Shown: in pieces, positions 51,884 through 62,589 of the stretch | Layout of the letters: every line of letters begins with the position of its first letter | How positions within the stretch are numbered: the first letter of the stretch is position 1 | Assembly (NCBI RefSeq): GCF_008973715.1 | Contig: NZ_WBOL01000001.1 | Span: forward strand, 186,001 to 250,000 | Length of the DNA: 64,000 bases | Source: Nitrincola schmidtii | Lineage (GTDB): Bacteria; Pseudomonadota; Gammaproteobacteria; Pseudomonadales; Balneatricaceae | Direction: 5' to 3' | The notes under the pieces: generated by a model | What the model saw: the letters and a program-made list of their open reading frames with translations, nothing else | Database searches by the model: none | What the model was told of the DNA's origin: nothing | Translations under genes and position numbers: made by a program

Positions 51884-52675
51884 TCAATTACCTGCCGACA
51901 GCCAATTAATCTCTATCGCCGTCGCCGGTCCTATCACTGCATGGTCTAAACTGGGTGGCAGCAATAACCAACCGGGTGACACCTGAAGGCGACCGCTCAT
52001 GATCTCTGCGCGGGTTTGAGGATACAGCGGAAACTGAGTAGGATCGGCATAACCATCTGGCCAAATAGGCTCCAGAGTGTCCATATCATATTTATCCGTT
52101 GCACCCAGTGTATGGAGTAGTTCGTGAGCGGCTACTAGATTATTGCGACCTGCATGCTCCCCTCCTGCATAACCATTCACTAAACCTATCAGTCCTTTTT
52201 GTAACCCTAAGGAATGCTGCATTGGACCGGGATTATCGGGTGCATAAAAACGAATAAAGATACGAATGGCTCTGGGTTCGCGCGGGGTATCATCATATTT
52301 CCATACCCAATATCGCATTTTTAGCGCCCAGATAACGGCATCAACGATACTGGGCTCCAGTGGGATATCGGGAGGAATTGCATTAATCTGCGCGGCAAGT
52401 TGAATTTGAATCGGTCGTTCAAGACCTAACCGATAACGGGCTGCCTCGCGATCAAAAAAGCGCTCCATATCGTCAAAATGAGCATCGGATAATTGGTCTA
52501 TCCAGGTTTGCGTGGCGATTTCACCGTCAGCATTAATCGGATACATCCAAGCCGTAACCGGTGTTTGCCAGTTCTCTTCACGTGTTTGTGAAAACCAGAC
52601 ATTCAGTAACAACATCACCACTGCCAACGTCAGCAGTAAAGTACGTAAAAGACTGAATATCTCTCGTCGTGTCAC
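51884..52675 (-). CDS. Putative membrane-anchored zinc metalloprotease
   Basis: 263 residues. One N-terminal helix (about 10-28) leaves the rest in the periplasm. AAHELLHTLGATDKYD is an HExxH zinc motif with an extended HTLGATDKY, a metzincin-like pattern in which the Asp could be the third ligand. No named family is recognised; related proteins are annotated as hypothetical. It is placed just after yqaA, 26 bases downstream. A protease function is inferred from the motif alone. Confidence 0.65.
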   Translation of the reverse strand: MTRREIFSLLRTLLLTLAVVMLLLNVWFSQTREENWQTPVTAWMYPINADGEIATQTWIDQLSDAHFDDMERFFDREAARYRLGLERPIQIQLAAQINAIPPDIPLEPSIVDAVIWALKMRYWVWKYDDTPREPRAIRIFIRFYAPDNPGPMQHSLGLQKGLIGLVNGYAGGEHAGRNNLVAAHELLHTLGATDKYDMDTLEPIWPDGYADPTQFPLYPQTRAEIMSGRLQVSPGWLLLPPSLDHAVIGPATAIEINWLSAGN

Positions 52676-52701
52676 CGAATATCCTCGTTAGGATGAACCG
52701 A

Positions 52702-53118
52702 TTACAAAAACAAACCCGCCACTACAAGATAACGCAATAATTTACCTAAGGCGATGGTCATCACACTTAAACTGAAACGCACTCCTAGCCATCCAGCAAC
52801 AAAACAGAGAGGATCTCCAATAATCGGTAACCACGCCATAATCAACGCCAAAGGGCCGTAACGTTCGATCAGTCGTTGGGCGCGTTGATGCTGCGGTTTT
52901 TCCAATGTTTTCAGTGGGAATTTGACTCTGAGCAGTGATCCCATGCCAAAGGTCACCAAACTACCCAGTACATTACCTGCGGTTGCACTTAACACCAGTG
53001 ACATCAGCGAATATTCACCTTGATGCACCATCCAAGCTAACAGCGCTTCGGAGCCACCGGGTAACAAGGTCGCCGAGATAAAAGCGCTAATGAAAAGTGC
53101 GGTTAATCCAACCTCCAT
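52702..53118 (-). CDS. yqaA: YqaA family (DedA/SNARE-associated type) membrane protein
   Basis: 138 residues with four hydrophobic segments. ISATLLPGGSEALLAWMV, GNVLGSLVTFGMGSLL and AWLPIIGDPLCFVAGWLGV match YqaA. The ATG at 53118 overlaps the recQ stop by one base (TAATG). A start six codons upstream within recQ is not favoured. Likely a small lipid scramblase or transporter of the DedA superfamily; function unproven. Confidence 0.85.
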   Translation of the reverse strand: MEVGLTALFISAFISATLLPGGSEALLAWMVHQGEYSLMSLVLSATAGNVLGSLVTFGMGSLLRVKFPLKTLEKPQHQRAQRLIERYGPLALIMAWLPIIGDPLCFVAGWLGVRFSLSVMTIALGKLLRYLVVAGLFL

Positions 53119-54998
53119 TAAACTGGACTCACCCACTGACCGGGTGCAGTTTGATGCTCTTCAATCACATCCAAAAAAGCATCGCCATAGAGGTCAAATT
53201 TGCGCTCACCTACGCCACTTAAACTGCGCATTTGCTGTTCTGTTTGTGGACGATAAATCACCATTTCCATTAACGTGGCATCATGGAAAATAATATAAGG
53301 GGGTACATCTTGCTCTTGAGCTAGACGCTTACGAAGTGCACGAAGGTCTTCCCACAAACGCTCTTCTGCTGGATCAAGACGACGCATCGCCGGATTGGTT
53401 CGATCACGACGTCCTGCGGATCGGAAATCGGTTTTACCCTTGCCAGAAGGTACTCGTGGGTCTTTACGTAATTGAATGGTTTCATCACCCCGTAATAAAG
53501 CACGACAGGTATCATTCAGTAACAACACACCATGACCATCAGCATCGACACGTAAATAGCCCCTTGCCACCAATTGACGAAACACAGAACGCCATTGATT
53601 TTTATCCAACTCTTTACCAATACCGAAGGTACTGAGTTTTTGATGCTGATTTTGCAACACCTTGTCGGTTTGTTGCCCCAACAAAATATCGACCACATGA
53701 TTGACACCAAAACGCTGACCACTGCGATATACAGCAGATAAGGCTTTTCGGGCCGCTTCCGTACCATCCCACACAGGGACAGGCTCTAGACAGGTATCAC
53801 AATTACCACAAGGGGGGTGTTCAGGTTCGCCAAAGTAACTGAGTAGCACTTGACGGCGACAACTGGTGATTTCACATAGACCCAGCATCGCCTCTAACTT
53901 TTGTCGTTCAACCTGTTTATAGCGATCTTCCGCTTGCGAACTTTCAAGCATCTGTCGTAAAAACAACACATCCTGTAAACCGTAGACCATCCACGCATCA
54001 GCAGGTAGACCATCACGCCCTGCTCTTCCCGTTTCTTGGTAATAGGCTTCGATGGAGCGCGGAAGATCCAAATGGGCAACAAAACGAACATTGGGCTTAT
54101 CAATACCCATCCCAAAGGCGATGGTTGCCACCATAATGATCGGATCTTCGGTCAGAAAACGATGTTGATGATGCTGACGTAATTCGGCGGAGAGTCCTGC
54201 GTGATAAGGCAAGGCATTAAAGCCTTTGTCGCACAGGTAGGCAGCCGTTTCTTCCACCCGCTTTCGCGATAAACAGTAAACAACCCCGACATCTTGTTCA
54301 TGCTCAGTACGAATAAAGCGCAACAACTGCTCGCGTGCTTTTTCTTTTTGCCCAATACGATAACGAATATTGGGTCGATCAAAACCTTGCACAAAACGCT
54401 TGGCATCGGTCAGTGCTAAACGATGAACAATTTCATCTCGCGTGCGCGCATCCGCTGTCGCCGTTAAGGCGACCCGAGGCACGCCTGGAAAAAGAGTGGC
54501 CAACTGATCCAACTGCATATATTCGGGACGGAAATCATGCCCCCACTGCGAAACACAATGCGCTTCATCAATGGCAAATAAAGCAATTTCTGTTCGTTGC
54601 AGCAGATTCAAGGTGCGAGGCTGCAATAACCGCTCCGGAGCCACGTAAAGCAGATCCAACTGTCCGGTCAGCAACAGGTGTTCAGTTTCCTGAAGTTGCT
54701 CGAACGGAATGGACGAATTAAGGCAACCAGCATTAATACCTAGCTGAGAAAGAGCACTGACCTGATCTTGCATCAAGGCAATCAACGGCGACACCACAAT
54801 ACCGGTACCGCTTCGCACCAAGGAAGGCAATTGATAGCATAAGGACTTGCCACCGCCTGTCGGCATCACCACCAAGGCATCTTGTCCGGACAATAAGGTA
54901 CCTACAACCTCTTCTTGAGGCTGTCTAAACTGACTGAACCCAAAGACTTCGGCTAGGGATTGGCGAGCAGAGTGGAGTAACGCGGTCGTGTCTATCAT
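53118..54998 (-). CDS. recQ: ATP-dependent DNA helicase RecQ
   Basis: 626 residues. Walker [15 protein letters not shown] near residue 44, [17 protein letters not shown] (DEAH), and the helicase C motifs [10 protein letters not shown] are present. The zinc site has ...CEITSCRRQ and PPCGNCDTC, and a C-terminal HRDC domain ends the protein. Complete and typical in length. Upstream is a 59-base gap to the Amt-MCP gene. Confidence 0.95.
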   Translation of the reverse strand: MIDTTALLHSARQSLAEVFGFSQFRQPQEEVVGTLLSGQDALVVMPTGGGKSLCYQLPSLVRSGTGIVVSPLIALMQDQVSALSQLGINAGCLNSSIPFEQLQETEHLLLTGQLDLLYVAPERLLQPRTLNLLQRTEIALFAIDEAHCVSQWGHDFRPEYMQLDQLATLFPGVPRVALTATADARTRDEIVHRLALTDAKRFVQGFDRPNIRYRIGQKEKAREQLLRFIRTEHEQDVGVVYCLSRKRVEETAAYLCDKGFNALPYHAGLSAELRQHHQHRFLTEDPIIMVATIAFGMGIDKPNVRFVAHLDLPRSIEAYYQETGRAGRDGLPADAWMVYGLQDVLFLRQMLESSQAEDRYKQVERQKLEAMLGLCEITSCRRQVLLSYFGEPEHPPCGNCDTCLEPVPVWDGTEAARKALSAVYRSGQRFGVNHVVDILLGQQTDKVLQNQHQKLSTFGIGKELDKNQWRSVFRQLVARGYLRVDADGHGVLLLNDTCRALLRGDETIQLRKDPRVPSGKGKTDFRSAGRRDRTNPAMRRLDPAEERLWEDLRALRKRLAQEQDVPPYIIFHDATLMEMVIYRPQTEQQMRSLSGVGERKFDLYGDAFLDVIEEHQTAPGQWVSPV

Positions 54999-55057
54999 GG
55001 GCCGACATTATCCGCGAAGCCTGCTAGCTTGTCATCTGCGAAAACTTAATCTTAACC

Positions 55058-57253
55058 TTAGGTTACCAGCCTTGCGTTGACCTGATAACGATTAACATCC
55101 TGATTTAATTGACTAGAAAGTGCTTTAAGCTGCTGACTCAGTTGATGAATCGCATTCAAGTCATTTTCATTATCTGCTACCAGCTGATCCATCACAACGG
55201 TACCCTGCTCTACTTGTTCTACCACATGAAACTGGCTATTCGCTAAACCGGCCATGTTTTGACTTAAATGGTAGATTTCATCTACTGCTGTGTTGATCTG
55301 TTCAAACGCATCGCGACTTTGATCGACAACCTTCACACTTTCATCAGCTAGTTCTGCACTTTGATCAGCCACTTCAGTGGCTTTATCCACTTTTGATTGC
55401 AATTGACCGATATTCTCGTGAATTTTTGATGCCTCATTTTGCGTAATCACAGACAAGTTACGGACTTCATCAGCGACCACCGCAAACCCTCGACCAGCAT
55501 CACCCGCTCTGGCTGCTTCGATGGCAGCGTTCAAGGCTAACAAATTGGTTTTCTCTGAGACTGATTCAATCGTTTGCAGAATACGATTGATATCTTGCGT
55601 ATCCCTTGCAACGTCGGTGATTTTCTCACGCATATCATTAACCAAAGACGCAAACTGCTTGATCTGATCGCTGGTTCGCGATGACGAAGACAAAGCACCT
55701 GATGCCGTGCTCGATGCGGTTTGGGCATACTGCTCAGAATCTTTGACTTGCTGACTGAATAGTTTGACCGCATCGACTAGCGAATGAATAGAACTGGATA
55801 ACTGATGGTTTTGATCACGATATTGAGTTGAGGTATTGGTCAATCGCTGCCCCAATTGATCCATTAAATCTGAGAAATCACTCAAGGAGTGAGCGTTATT
55901 TTGCAACTGCCCTATCGCCTTTTCATAGTCAGACATAAATTGATTAAACGCTTCTGCCAAGGGAGCGAATTCTGACCCTACTTCAACCGGTGCTCTTAAG
56001 GTCAAATCCCCAGTTTGGATAATTTGATGCATGACACGCTGCATATCCTGAACGGATGAACTGGCTCCATGCTCAGAGACATTCAAACCGGCAATTTCAT
56101 CTTCTAAAGGCACGCGAAGCTTATCTATCCACTTTAATCCACCAAAGAGGATTAAGCCCATGGCAAAGCCCCACACAAACACGCTAAAGACACCAATCAG
56201 CTGCACCCAAAACTGCTGCCAAACACTTCCTGCAGCCAATTCACCTACAGCGAAAAAAGGGAGAACCAAGGTACCGAAAGCACCCGCGACACCATGAGCT
56301 GAAATCACGTTGACGGGGTCATCAACTTTAAACTTATACAGCAATATGTATTCAGCCACATAGACCACAATACCAGCGATGGCACCAATCATCACCGCAC
56401 CTAGCGTCGAGACCACATGGGCACTGGCCGTAATGGCCACCAAGCCACCAATAACACCGTTAAGTAACTTTTCCACACTGACCAAACGCTGATCATGAAA
56501 CATCATCGACGCTAGGAAACACGCAGCACCACCTGCTGCTGCCGCTAACAGTGTATTGGCAACAATACCGGGAACGGTGGAATCGGCTGCAAAGGTACTA
56601 CCACCATTAAAGCCAAACCAGCCAAACCACAGAATCAATACACCGATGACCGCTAAGACTAAATTATGAGCAGGAATAGCGTTCACCTTGCCATCTTTAC
56701 CAAAACGCATCCAACGCGGACCCACCACAATTGCACCAGCAAGACCCACCCATGCGCCTAAAGAGTGCACGACCGTTGACCCAGCAAAATCCATAAAGCC
56801 CATTTGCGCTAACCAACCCTCTTCGTTCCAGATCCAATGGCCTGAGACGGGATAGACAAAAGCAACTACCATCACCGAAATAAGCACATAAGACATAAAG
56901 CGCATTCGCTCTGCTACGGCACCAGAGACAATCGTCGCAGCAGTACCCGCAAAAACTGCTTGAAAAACAAAGTAGGTATAGACACTGGGATCGCCACTGT
57001 CGTCCAGAATCTTAGGAATCCCTATCCAACCCGATATAGAGTCACCAAACATAAAGGTGTAACCCAACAACCAAAAGACTAAAATCGCTGCAATAAAATC
57101 GGTAATATTCTTAATCGCCACATTGATGGTATTTTTCGCTTGCGTCAGCCCTGACTCTAATGCGGTAAAGCCTGCCTGCATAAACATGACCATCGCAGAC
57201 GCAATGATGATCCAAATCAGGTCAAATTGGTGTTGAGTTACAAATTCAGTCAT
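55058..57253 (-). CDS. Ammonium transporter-chemoreceptor fusion (Amt-MCP)
   Basis: 731 residues. The first 405 residues are an Amt channel of eleven helices. [20 protein letters not shown], the twin histidines in [13 protein letters not shown] and [12 protein letters not shown], and GFNGGSTFA are visible. A linker follows, then a methyl-accepting signalling domain (about 530-720) with [20 protein letters not shown] and [12 protein letters not shown]. The helix-turn core is typical of chemoreceptors that bind CheA/CheW. I place the start at ATG 57253 (MTEFVTQ) after AGAGGA; another ATG is two codons earlier. The protein probably senses ammonium flow or occupancy and signals to chemotaxis. Confidence 0.9.
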   Translation of the reverse strand: MTEFVTQHQFDLIWIIIASAMVMFMQAGFTALESGLTQAKNTINVAIKNITDFIAAILVFWLLGYTFMFGDSISGWIGIPKILDDSGDPSVYTYFVFQAVFAGTAATIVSGAVAERMRFMSYVLISVMVVAFVYPVSGHWIWNEEGWLAQMGFMDFAGSTVVHSLGAWVGLAGAIVVGPRWMRFGKDGKVNAIPAHNLVLAVIGVLILWFGWFGFNGGSTFAADSTVPGIVANTLLAAAAGGAACFLASMMFHDQRLVSVEKLLNGVIGGLVAITASAHVVSTLGAVMIGAIAGIVVYVAEYILLYKFKVDDPVNVISAHGVAGAFGTLVLPFFAVGELAAGSVWQQFWVQLIGVFSVFVWGFAMGLILFGGLKWIDKLRVPLEDEIAGLNVSEHGASSSVQDMQRVMHQIIQTGDLTLRAPVEVGSEFAPLAEAFNQFMSDYEKAIGQLQNNAHSLSDFSDLMDQLGQRLTNTSTQYRDQNHQLSSSIHSLVDAVKLFSQQVKDSEQYAQTASSTASGALSSSSRTSDQIKQFASLVNDMREKITDVARDTQDINRILQTIESVSEKTNLLALNAAIEAARAGDAGRGFAVVADEVRNLSVITQNEASKIHENIGQLQSKVDKATEVADQSAELADESVKVVDQSRDAFEQINTAVDEIYHLSQNMAGLANSQFHVVEQVEQGTVVMDQLVADNENDLNAIHQLSQQLKALSSQLNQDVNRYQVNARLVT

Positions 57254-57296
57254 CGGCATATCCTCTGGAAAACTACCAGAGCTTGGAGCAATTAAC

Positions 57297-57815
57297 ATGC
57301 CACAGCACAGCAACAGACAACTAATAGACTGTCGATTCGAAGATCACGGCGATAGCGTGTTAGAAATTTTTAATGATGCCATTCTGAACACCACCGCTTT
57401 GTATGAATACGATCCTCGTGATCATGCCACTATTGAGCGTTGGTTCAGTGATAAACAGCAACATAACTTTCCCATACTAGGGGTATTAAATGAAAAAAAT
57501 AGGCTCATGGGATTTGCCAGTTATGGACGTTTTCGGCCCTATCCTGCTTTTAACACAACCGTTGAACACTCGATCTATATTCATCAAGACTTTCGAGGTC
57601 TAGGTTTAGGTAGACTTCTGCTTTCTGCCCTTATGGAGCGTGCTGTAGAACAAGGCTACCATTCTATGATCGGTGCTATTGATGCCGAAAACACTCCCAG
57701 TATCCGACTTCACCAGCAATTAGGATTCCAACCAACTGGGCTTTTACCAGAAGTTGGTTTTAAATTTGAGCGATGGTTAACCTTAGTGCTGTATCAAACA
57801 ATTCTTAGCAACTAA
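57297..57815 (+). CDS. GNAT acetyltransferase, phosphinothricin-acetyltransferase type
   Basis: 172 residues. [31 protein letters not shown] contains the acetyl-CoA loop [10 protein letters not shown], then [18 protein letters not shown]. The [14 protein letters not shown] start is typical of the Pat/YncA group, which acetylates small amines or methionine sulfone. It is divergent from the Amt-MCP gene, 43 bases apart. Substrate unknown. Confidence 0.88.
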   Translation: MPQHSNRQLIDCRFEDHGDSVLEIFNDAILNTTALYEYDPRDHATIERWFSDKQQHNFPILGVLNEKNRLMGFASYGRFRPYPAFNTTVEHSIYIHQDFRGLGLGRLLLSALMERAVEQGYHSMIGAIDAENTPSIRLHQQLGFQPTGLLPEVGFKFERWLTLVLYQTILSN

Positions 57816-57932
57816 ATTTGTTACAGGGTTTTATTGACCTGTATCTAAAAAAAGGCGCGTAAGCAAAGCAATAACGCAGCTAAAAATGATAAACTCGTTT
57901 TCATTATTTGGCCGTACAGACATATCCATCCT

Positions 57933-59771
57933 ATGACCTCAATGTCTACATCCTTTTCACGATTGATAATCTTAGTTGTTCTAATAGGACTGTCGACACT
58001 CGGAATTTTTTACTACCAATTTCATTCATCTGTCACTAGCTATGAAGACAAGGTCTATGAACAAGTCAGTCAACGCTCTCATGCCTTAGCCATCAAGCAG
58101 CGCGAGATTGTACGTGCCAAGATGTATGAATTGGATCGTGTTTTGCTTACTCTGCGAGATGCCGTTAAGAATGAGCAGTTTAATCAACAGCAGCTCGAAG
58201 AGTTAATGTCGTTACAAAAAAGCTATAACCAAGAAATAGCAGACTTCCTACTATTAGACTCACAGGGCATGATGACCGCTTGGACACGTGCTGAACCCAT
58301 GCCTATTGTGAAAGATAGAGATTACTTTCAATGGCAGCTAAATCAACCCGAAGACCAAGTTTTTCTTTCGAGCATTCAAGTGGCTCGAGTTGAAGAACCC
58401 TTCACCTTCTTTGCCATGAGCCGCAAAATCACCAATGATCAAGGAGATTTTATAGGAGTTATCGTCGCCACCGTCGACATCTTCAAATTCTCATCAACCC
58501 TTGATGATCAACTCTTTGATGGTCGTTTAACGCATGTGCTGGTCAACGATGAATCGAAAATCATTTTTCGACTTCCCTTTGCCGCAGATTTTATCAACCA
58601 GCCCCTAGCATCACTGGATAAGTATGGGAATAACATACCCGACCAAGATAGTTATATCGTCTTATCGCCTTTTGACTCAATAAACCGCTTAGTGACCTTC
58701 CAGCGCGTGCCCAATTGGCCTTTAATCGTTTATATCGGTGAAAACCTCAGCTATGCTGATCAACTGATTACCGAATTTACCACCAAAGAACAAAAGCGTT
58801 GGGGGGCGCTCGCAGTTTTCATAGTACTTTTGGGCGTTATTATTATCGCCCTGCTTAAACGTCGCTATGACAATGCCCTACAAATTCTACAACAACGAAA
58901 AGAACTGGATGACTACCATCATCGCAATCGTGCGATATTAGAAGCGATGCCTGATCTCGTCTTCACCTTGGATAAATCAGGCATCATCTTGGACTATCAA
59001 TCGAGTAGCGACGAACTTCTGTTCATGTCACCTGATCAATTTATCGGACGCTCTTTCATCGATGTCATGCCGCAAACAGTAGCCGAAAATGGCTATTTCC
59101 TTCTCAATCAAGTCATCAAGACTGGAAAATTGCAACTCTATGAGTATCCATTAACGATTAAAGACCAAGATCTTTACTTTGAATTGCGCATGTCCAAAAT
59201 CGATGACGACAACATTTTAGCGATGGCGAGAGATATCACCGCACGTAAACAGGCCGAAAAGCAGCTAACCTGGCAAGCCACCCACGATGCGCTAACTCGG
59301 CTGCCGAATCGAGTATTGTTTTACGACCGTTTAAGCCAAGCCGTGACAAAATCGCTTCGACAGCCTTCCCCTTTTGCCCTTCTTTACTTAGACATTAACG
59401 GCTTTAAACCGGTTAATGACACCCTGGGTCATAGCATTGGGGATCAACTTTTAATTGAGTTTTCTCAGAGACTTCAACAACATTTAAGAGCTTCCGACAC
59501 GTTTGCCCGCCTAGCCGGTGATGAATTTGCCATCATCCTGTTTGACTGTCTTTCTGAAGCCAAGGCACAAGAACTTGTTGACAAGTTACATGATCTCATT
59601 GAAAAACCTTTCATGATTAATACCCATGAGATTTTGATATCTGCCAGTATTGGCTTAATTTGGACAAATCGATGGGAAGGTAGTGTCGATGCGCTTGTGA
59701 ATAGCGCAGATCAGGCTATGTATCGAGAAAAGCATTTTCAGAAACAAGAAAAACAAGACACAGCGAGATAA
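57933..59771 (+). CDS. Cache-PAS-GGDEF diguanylate cyclase
   Basis: 612 residues. A membrane helix (about 10-28), a periplasmic Cache domain (about 30-280; SLQKSYNQEIADFLLLDSQG), a second helix (about 288-308), PAS (about 330-440) and GGDEF (about 450-610). The active site is RLAGDEF, an AGDEF variant generally compatible with activity. The RxxD inhibitory site is RASD eight residues before. It makes c-di-GMP, which could act on the PilZ protein in this window. The ribosome site is weak. Confidence 0.9.
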   Translation: MTSMSTSFSRLIILVVLIGLSTLGIFYYQFHSSVTSYEDKVYEQVSQRSHALAIKQREIVRAKMYELDRVLLTLRDAVKNEQFNQQQLEELMSLQKSYNQEIADFLLLDSQGMMTAWTRAEPMPIVKDRDYFQWQLNQPEDQVFLSSIQVARVEEPFTFFAMSRKITNDQGDFIGVIVATVDIFKFSSTLDDQLFDGRLTHVLVNDESKIIFRLPFAADFINQPLASLDKYGNNIPDQDSYIVLSPFDSINRLVTFQRVPNWPLIVYIGENLSYADQLITEFTTKEQKRWGALAVFIVLLGVIIIALLKRRYDNALQILQQRKELDDYHHRNRAILEAMPDLVFTLDKSGIILDYQSSSDELLFMSPDQFIGRSFIDVMPQTVAENGYFLLNQVIKTGKLQLYEYPLTIKDQDLYFELRMSKIDDDNILAMARDITARKQAEKQLTWQATHDALTRLPNRVLFYDRLSQAVTKSLRQPSPFALLYLDINGFKPVNDTLGHSIGDQLLIEFSQRLQQHLRASDTFARLAGDEFAIILFDCLSEAKAQELVDKLHDLIEKPFMINTHEILISASIGLIWTNRWEGSVDALVNSADQAMYREKHFQKQEKQDTAR

Positions 59772-59814
59772 GCAGAGCAAAGATAACGTTCAATGCCCAG
59801 CTTATCTGTCTTGA

Positions 59815-60453
59815 TCACATTAACTGATCAGCAAAACTATGATTAGTATCTCGATGCTCTGCTTCATCGGCACGAACGGCCATCACAACCTCACGTAAAC
59901 GTGCATCCTGAGATAACTTCCAGTAATCGATAGCTATTTTTGGTGCTGGGATATTCTCATAAAGACCGCTATCAATACCTTCAAGATACTCGGTGTAACT
60001 ATAAACAGCTTCTTCCTCTAGATAACCAACGATTCGATGCGCTGTTTTGCTCGAACATAAATACAACAGAAAAAACAGGTTATAAAAGAACCCCTGAGCA
60101 AGAACAATCAGGAAACGCTCAAATCGATTCGGTTGTGCTACCTCGATAAAGGTCATGAGGTGCATGCGCTCATTTTCCGCTTCCTCCAACAAGGTCCGAA
60201 TCCAACCATCGTCATCTTTAATGCGTCTTAACGCGTGCAGATGTTGTATGGTGCCCCCTACCATGCCAGGTACGGCGGCAACAGTCTCTAGCACAACGGC
60301 TCGATGACCATACCGCCCCTTAAAGAATAGATCAGCGAATATGCGCATAAATTTTACAAACCGATAAGCAACCCAATCAGAAAATGACTTCGGCGTGTAG
60401 TGGGTTTGTTTCACTTCGGGTTGAAGTGTTTTGGCAACATTTAAGTCCATCAT
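59815..60453 (-). CDS. aox: Alternative oxidase (diiron quinol oxidase)
   Basis: 212 residues. AOX reduces oxygen to water directly from quinol without proton pumping and resists cyanide, nitric oxide and sulfide. The four-helix diiron site is seen in [27 protein letters not shown] and [23 protein letters not shown]-type hydrophobic segments let it sit on the membrane. It is somewhat shorter than plant AOX, as other bacterial versions are. GAGGAG precedes two ATGs. Confidence 0.93.
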   Translation of the reverse strand: MMDLNVAKTLQPEVKQTHYTPKSFSDWVAYRFVKFMRIFADLFFKGRYGHRAVVLETVAAVPGMVGGTIQHLHALRRIKDDDGWIRTLLEEAENERMHLMTFIEVAQPNRFERFLIVLAQGFFYNLFFLLYLCSSKTAHRIVGYLEEEAVYSYTEYLEGIDSGLYENIPAPKIAIDYWKLSQDARLREVVMAVRADEAEHRDTNHSFADQLM

Positions 60454-60696
60454 GACACTCCTCTTGGATATAAAACCGGTTTAAGAAGTTAACCATCTCC
60501 TTTAGCAAACACTGGATAATCTTCTAACCATAAGATATTTATAGTTAGTTATCGTTATTAGACTTAAGTTCAATTTAATCATTCAACTGATAGCTTCTCC
60601 GTCAGAGTGATACAGATGAACACAGTAAGATGAAAAATTTAATGTCGTCACTGAAGCTGTTAGACTCATTAAATAGCTATCTAACAAGGAAAATTC

Positions 60697-61020
60697 ATGT
60701 CATCCAAAGTCTATTGCACGGCCCAGTTTCTTCCTAAAGAAGGTAAAGAAACTGAACTTTTTCGGGTGCTACAGTCCCTAGAACCCAACACATTGCGAGA
60801 AGATGGCTGTATTCAATACATCGTCACCAAACAGATACAAAGCCCATTCGCGGAAGGCAAAAGCTTCCCCATCGTGTTTCATGAAATCTGGAAAGATATG
60901 GCAAGTTTTGAAGAGCACTGCCAGCGTGATGAAATCAGCAACTTTTTTGAGTCCTACTGTTTAGCTGAAGACGGACTGGCAGCAGATTGGAATGTGTGTG
61001 TTTATTCGGATGAGGGTTAA
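60697..61020 (+). CDS. Antibiotic-biosynthesis-monooxygenase fold (ABM) protein
   Basis: 107 residues. FLPKEGKETELFRVLQSLEPNTLREDGC and FEEHCQRDEISNFFESY match the ABM dimeric alpha/beta-barrel (YgiN-like). Such proteins include quinol monooxygenases. AAGGAA precedes the ATG. A methyltransferase gene follows five bases later, so the two may act on the same small molecule. Confidence 0.85.
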   Translation: MSSKVYCTAQFLPKEGKETELFRVLQSLEPNTLREDGCIQYIVTKQIQSPFAEGKSFPIVFHEIWKDMASFEEHCQRDEISNFFESYCLAEDGLAADWNVCVYSDEG

Positions 61021-61025
61021 TAGCC

Positions 61026-61733
61026 ATGCCATCACTCAAATCCACCCAAGCCTACTTGGAGCGCCATCATGGTGGCGATGGTAAGCTGGCGGCTCAGCGC
61101 ACACTAGAAAGCCATCAACGTAATCATGATGAGGTGTTTCAGGCGTTTTGGAACCAGCATGTTGTGTTATCGAATGATGCTGAGTGTCATATCGTTGATC
61201 TCGGTTGTGGTCCTGGGCTCTTTTTACAGGATCTCCACCAACGTTACCCGCAGGCTACCTTAACAGGAGTCGAGTGTGCGCCCTACATGTTGGATCAAGT
61301 ACCTGATCTGCCAGAGGCTATCAATATTCAAGTGGCCGATTTAAATCTAGATCTGCCTGATCTTTTTCCAACCAATAGCATCGATATTGCCGTGGCGAAT
61401 CGACTGGTTCATGAACTGCATCAACCTGTGAGCTTATTTCGTAACCTGCAGCATTGGTTAAAACCTGGCGGTGTGTTTGTGTTAGTGTTAGTGGATATGG
61501 TGCGCCAACCACTGAAAAGCTACGTATCACATGAACTTAAAGGAACGAATCTAAACGATCCTCAATTAACTGATAAAACGTTAGAAGATTTATTCATACA
61601 TTTTTTAGAACACAACCGCTATCATGTAGATGATTTAGTTGATTTATTAACTCTTTGTGAGTTTAAAATTTTGGCTGTTGAGCCAATTCGAAGTGGTCGC
61701 GCTGTGCAAATTGCCGTCCAAAAAAGCGAATAA
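61026..61733 (+). CDS. SAM-dependent methyltransferase
   Basis: 235 residues. IVDLGCGPGLFLQDLHQRYP is motif I of class I methyltransferases; ANRLVHELHQPVSLFRNL and LKPGGVFVLVLVDM are further motifs. It is soluble. It is coupled to the ABM-fold gene, but neither reveals the substrate. The next gene starts 20 bases later, so an operon of three is possible. Confidence 0.85.
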   Translation: MPSLKSTQAYLERHHGGDGKLAAQRTLESHQRNHDEVFQAFWNQHVVLSNDAECHIVDLGCGPGLFLQDLHQRYPQATLTGVECAPYMLDQVPDLPEAINIQVADLNLDLPDLFPTNSIDIAVANRLVHELHQPVSLFRNLQHWLKPGGVFVLVLVDMVRQPLKSYVSHELKGTNLNDPQLTDKTLEDLFIHFLEHNRYHVDDLVDLLTLCEFKILAVEPIRSGRAVQIAVQKSE

Positions 61734-61753
61734 ACTATTTAAAAGGATTTCTC

Positions 61754-62494
61754 ATGTCCAAATCTTTCGTTTATGCCTTAATAGCAGGCTGTTTGATCGT
61801 TTCAGTTTCTTCAGCTCAAGCTGCTGAAGAATGGACTTCTCGTGTGGCGTTGTATGGTTGGGCAACTCACTTAGATGCCAAGGTTTCTCATCCTCTTCTT
61901 CCCACCGTCAGTGTGGATAAAAGCTTCAGTGACATTTTAAAAACCATCGATTTTGCCGCTATGGGTATGATGGAAACTCGCAAAGGTGACTTTGGTCTGA
62001 TTCTGGATGGTATGTATGTTCAGATGAAGGACGGAGCATCCGCAACACAGGGACCACAAACCGTTGATGCCAACTTAACAATGGATTTAACAACCCTGAT
62101 GCTCGCTGGACAATACCGCATCTCTCAAACACCCACTAGCTATGCTGATCTAATGCTTGGGGTGCGAGGTTGGTCTGTCAAAACAGATATCACCATTGAA
62201 CCTTTCAATCTCCAAGACAAACGATCAAAGCAATGGGCCGATCTGATGGTCGGTGCCAAAGGGATATATGATCTGAACCAAGAGTGGTTTGCATCTTGGT
62301 CAGCAATGGTGGGAGGCTTTGATATTTCATCTAACTGGGTAAATGATCTTCACCTAGGTGTGGGTTATCGCATTAGTGAAAACTCTGCCGTGCAATTAGG
62401 TTACCGCTATTTAGATGTTGACTATAGTCAGGGGAATTTCGATATCGATACCAAACTGGGTGGTTTAATACTGGGAATCGATTACCGTTTCTAA
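61754..62494 (+). CDS. Outer-membrane beta-barrel protein
   Basis: 246 residues with a Sec signal (cleavage after AQAA). The mature part has alternating hydrophobic strands: WTSRVALYGWATHLDAKV, LMLAGQYRISQ, LGVGYRISENSAVQLGYRYL. The C-terminus ends GLILGIDYRF, with the terminal Phe typical of outer-membrane barrels. It resembles small porin-like proteins of 8 or more strands; no substrate can be named. Confidence 0.8.
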   Translation: MSKSFVYALIAGCLIVSVSSAQAAEEWTSRVALYGWATHLDAKVSHPLLPTVSVDKSFSDILKTIDFAAMGMMETRKGDFGLILDGMYVQMKDGASATQGPQTVDANLTMDLTTLMLAGQYRISQTPTSYADLMLGVRGWSVKTDITIEPFNLQDKRSKQWADLMVGAKGIYDLNQEWFASWSAMVGGFDISSNWVNDLHLGVGYRISENSAVQLGYRYLDVDYSQGNFDIDTKLGGLILGIDYRF

Positions 62495-62589
62495 AAGAAT
62501 AGGCGATTCATTTGGTTATTTTTGCTGTTTACTTAACCATTGCATCCGTTCCTTAATTAAAAATAATTTCAATTTTGTCAGAGGTATTT

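Noticed and set aside
60454-60696. NsrR-type site upstream of alternative oxidase
   Set aside because: The region is AT-rich and has weak inverted motifs, but none close to the NsrR consensus.
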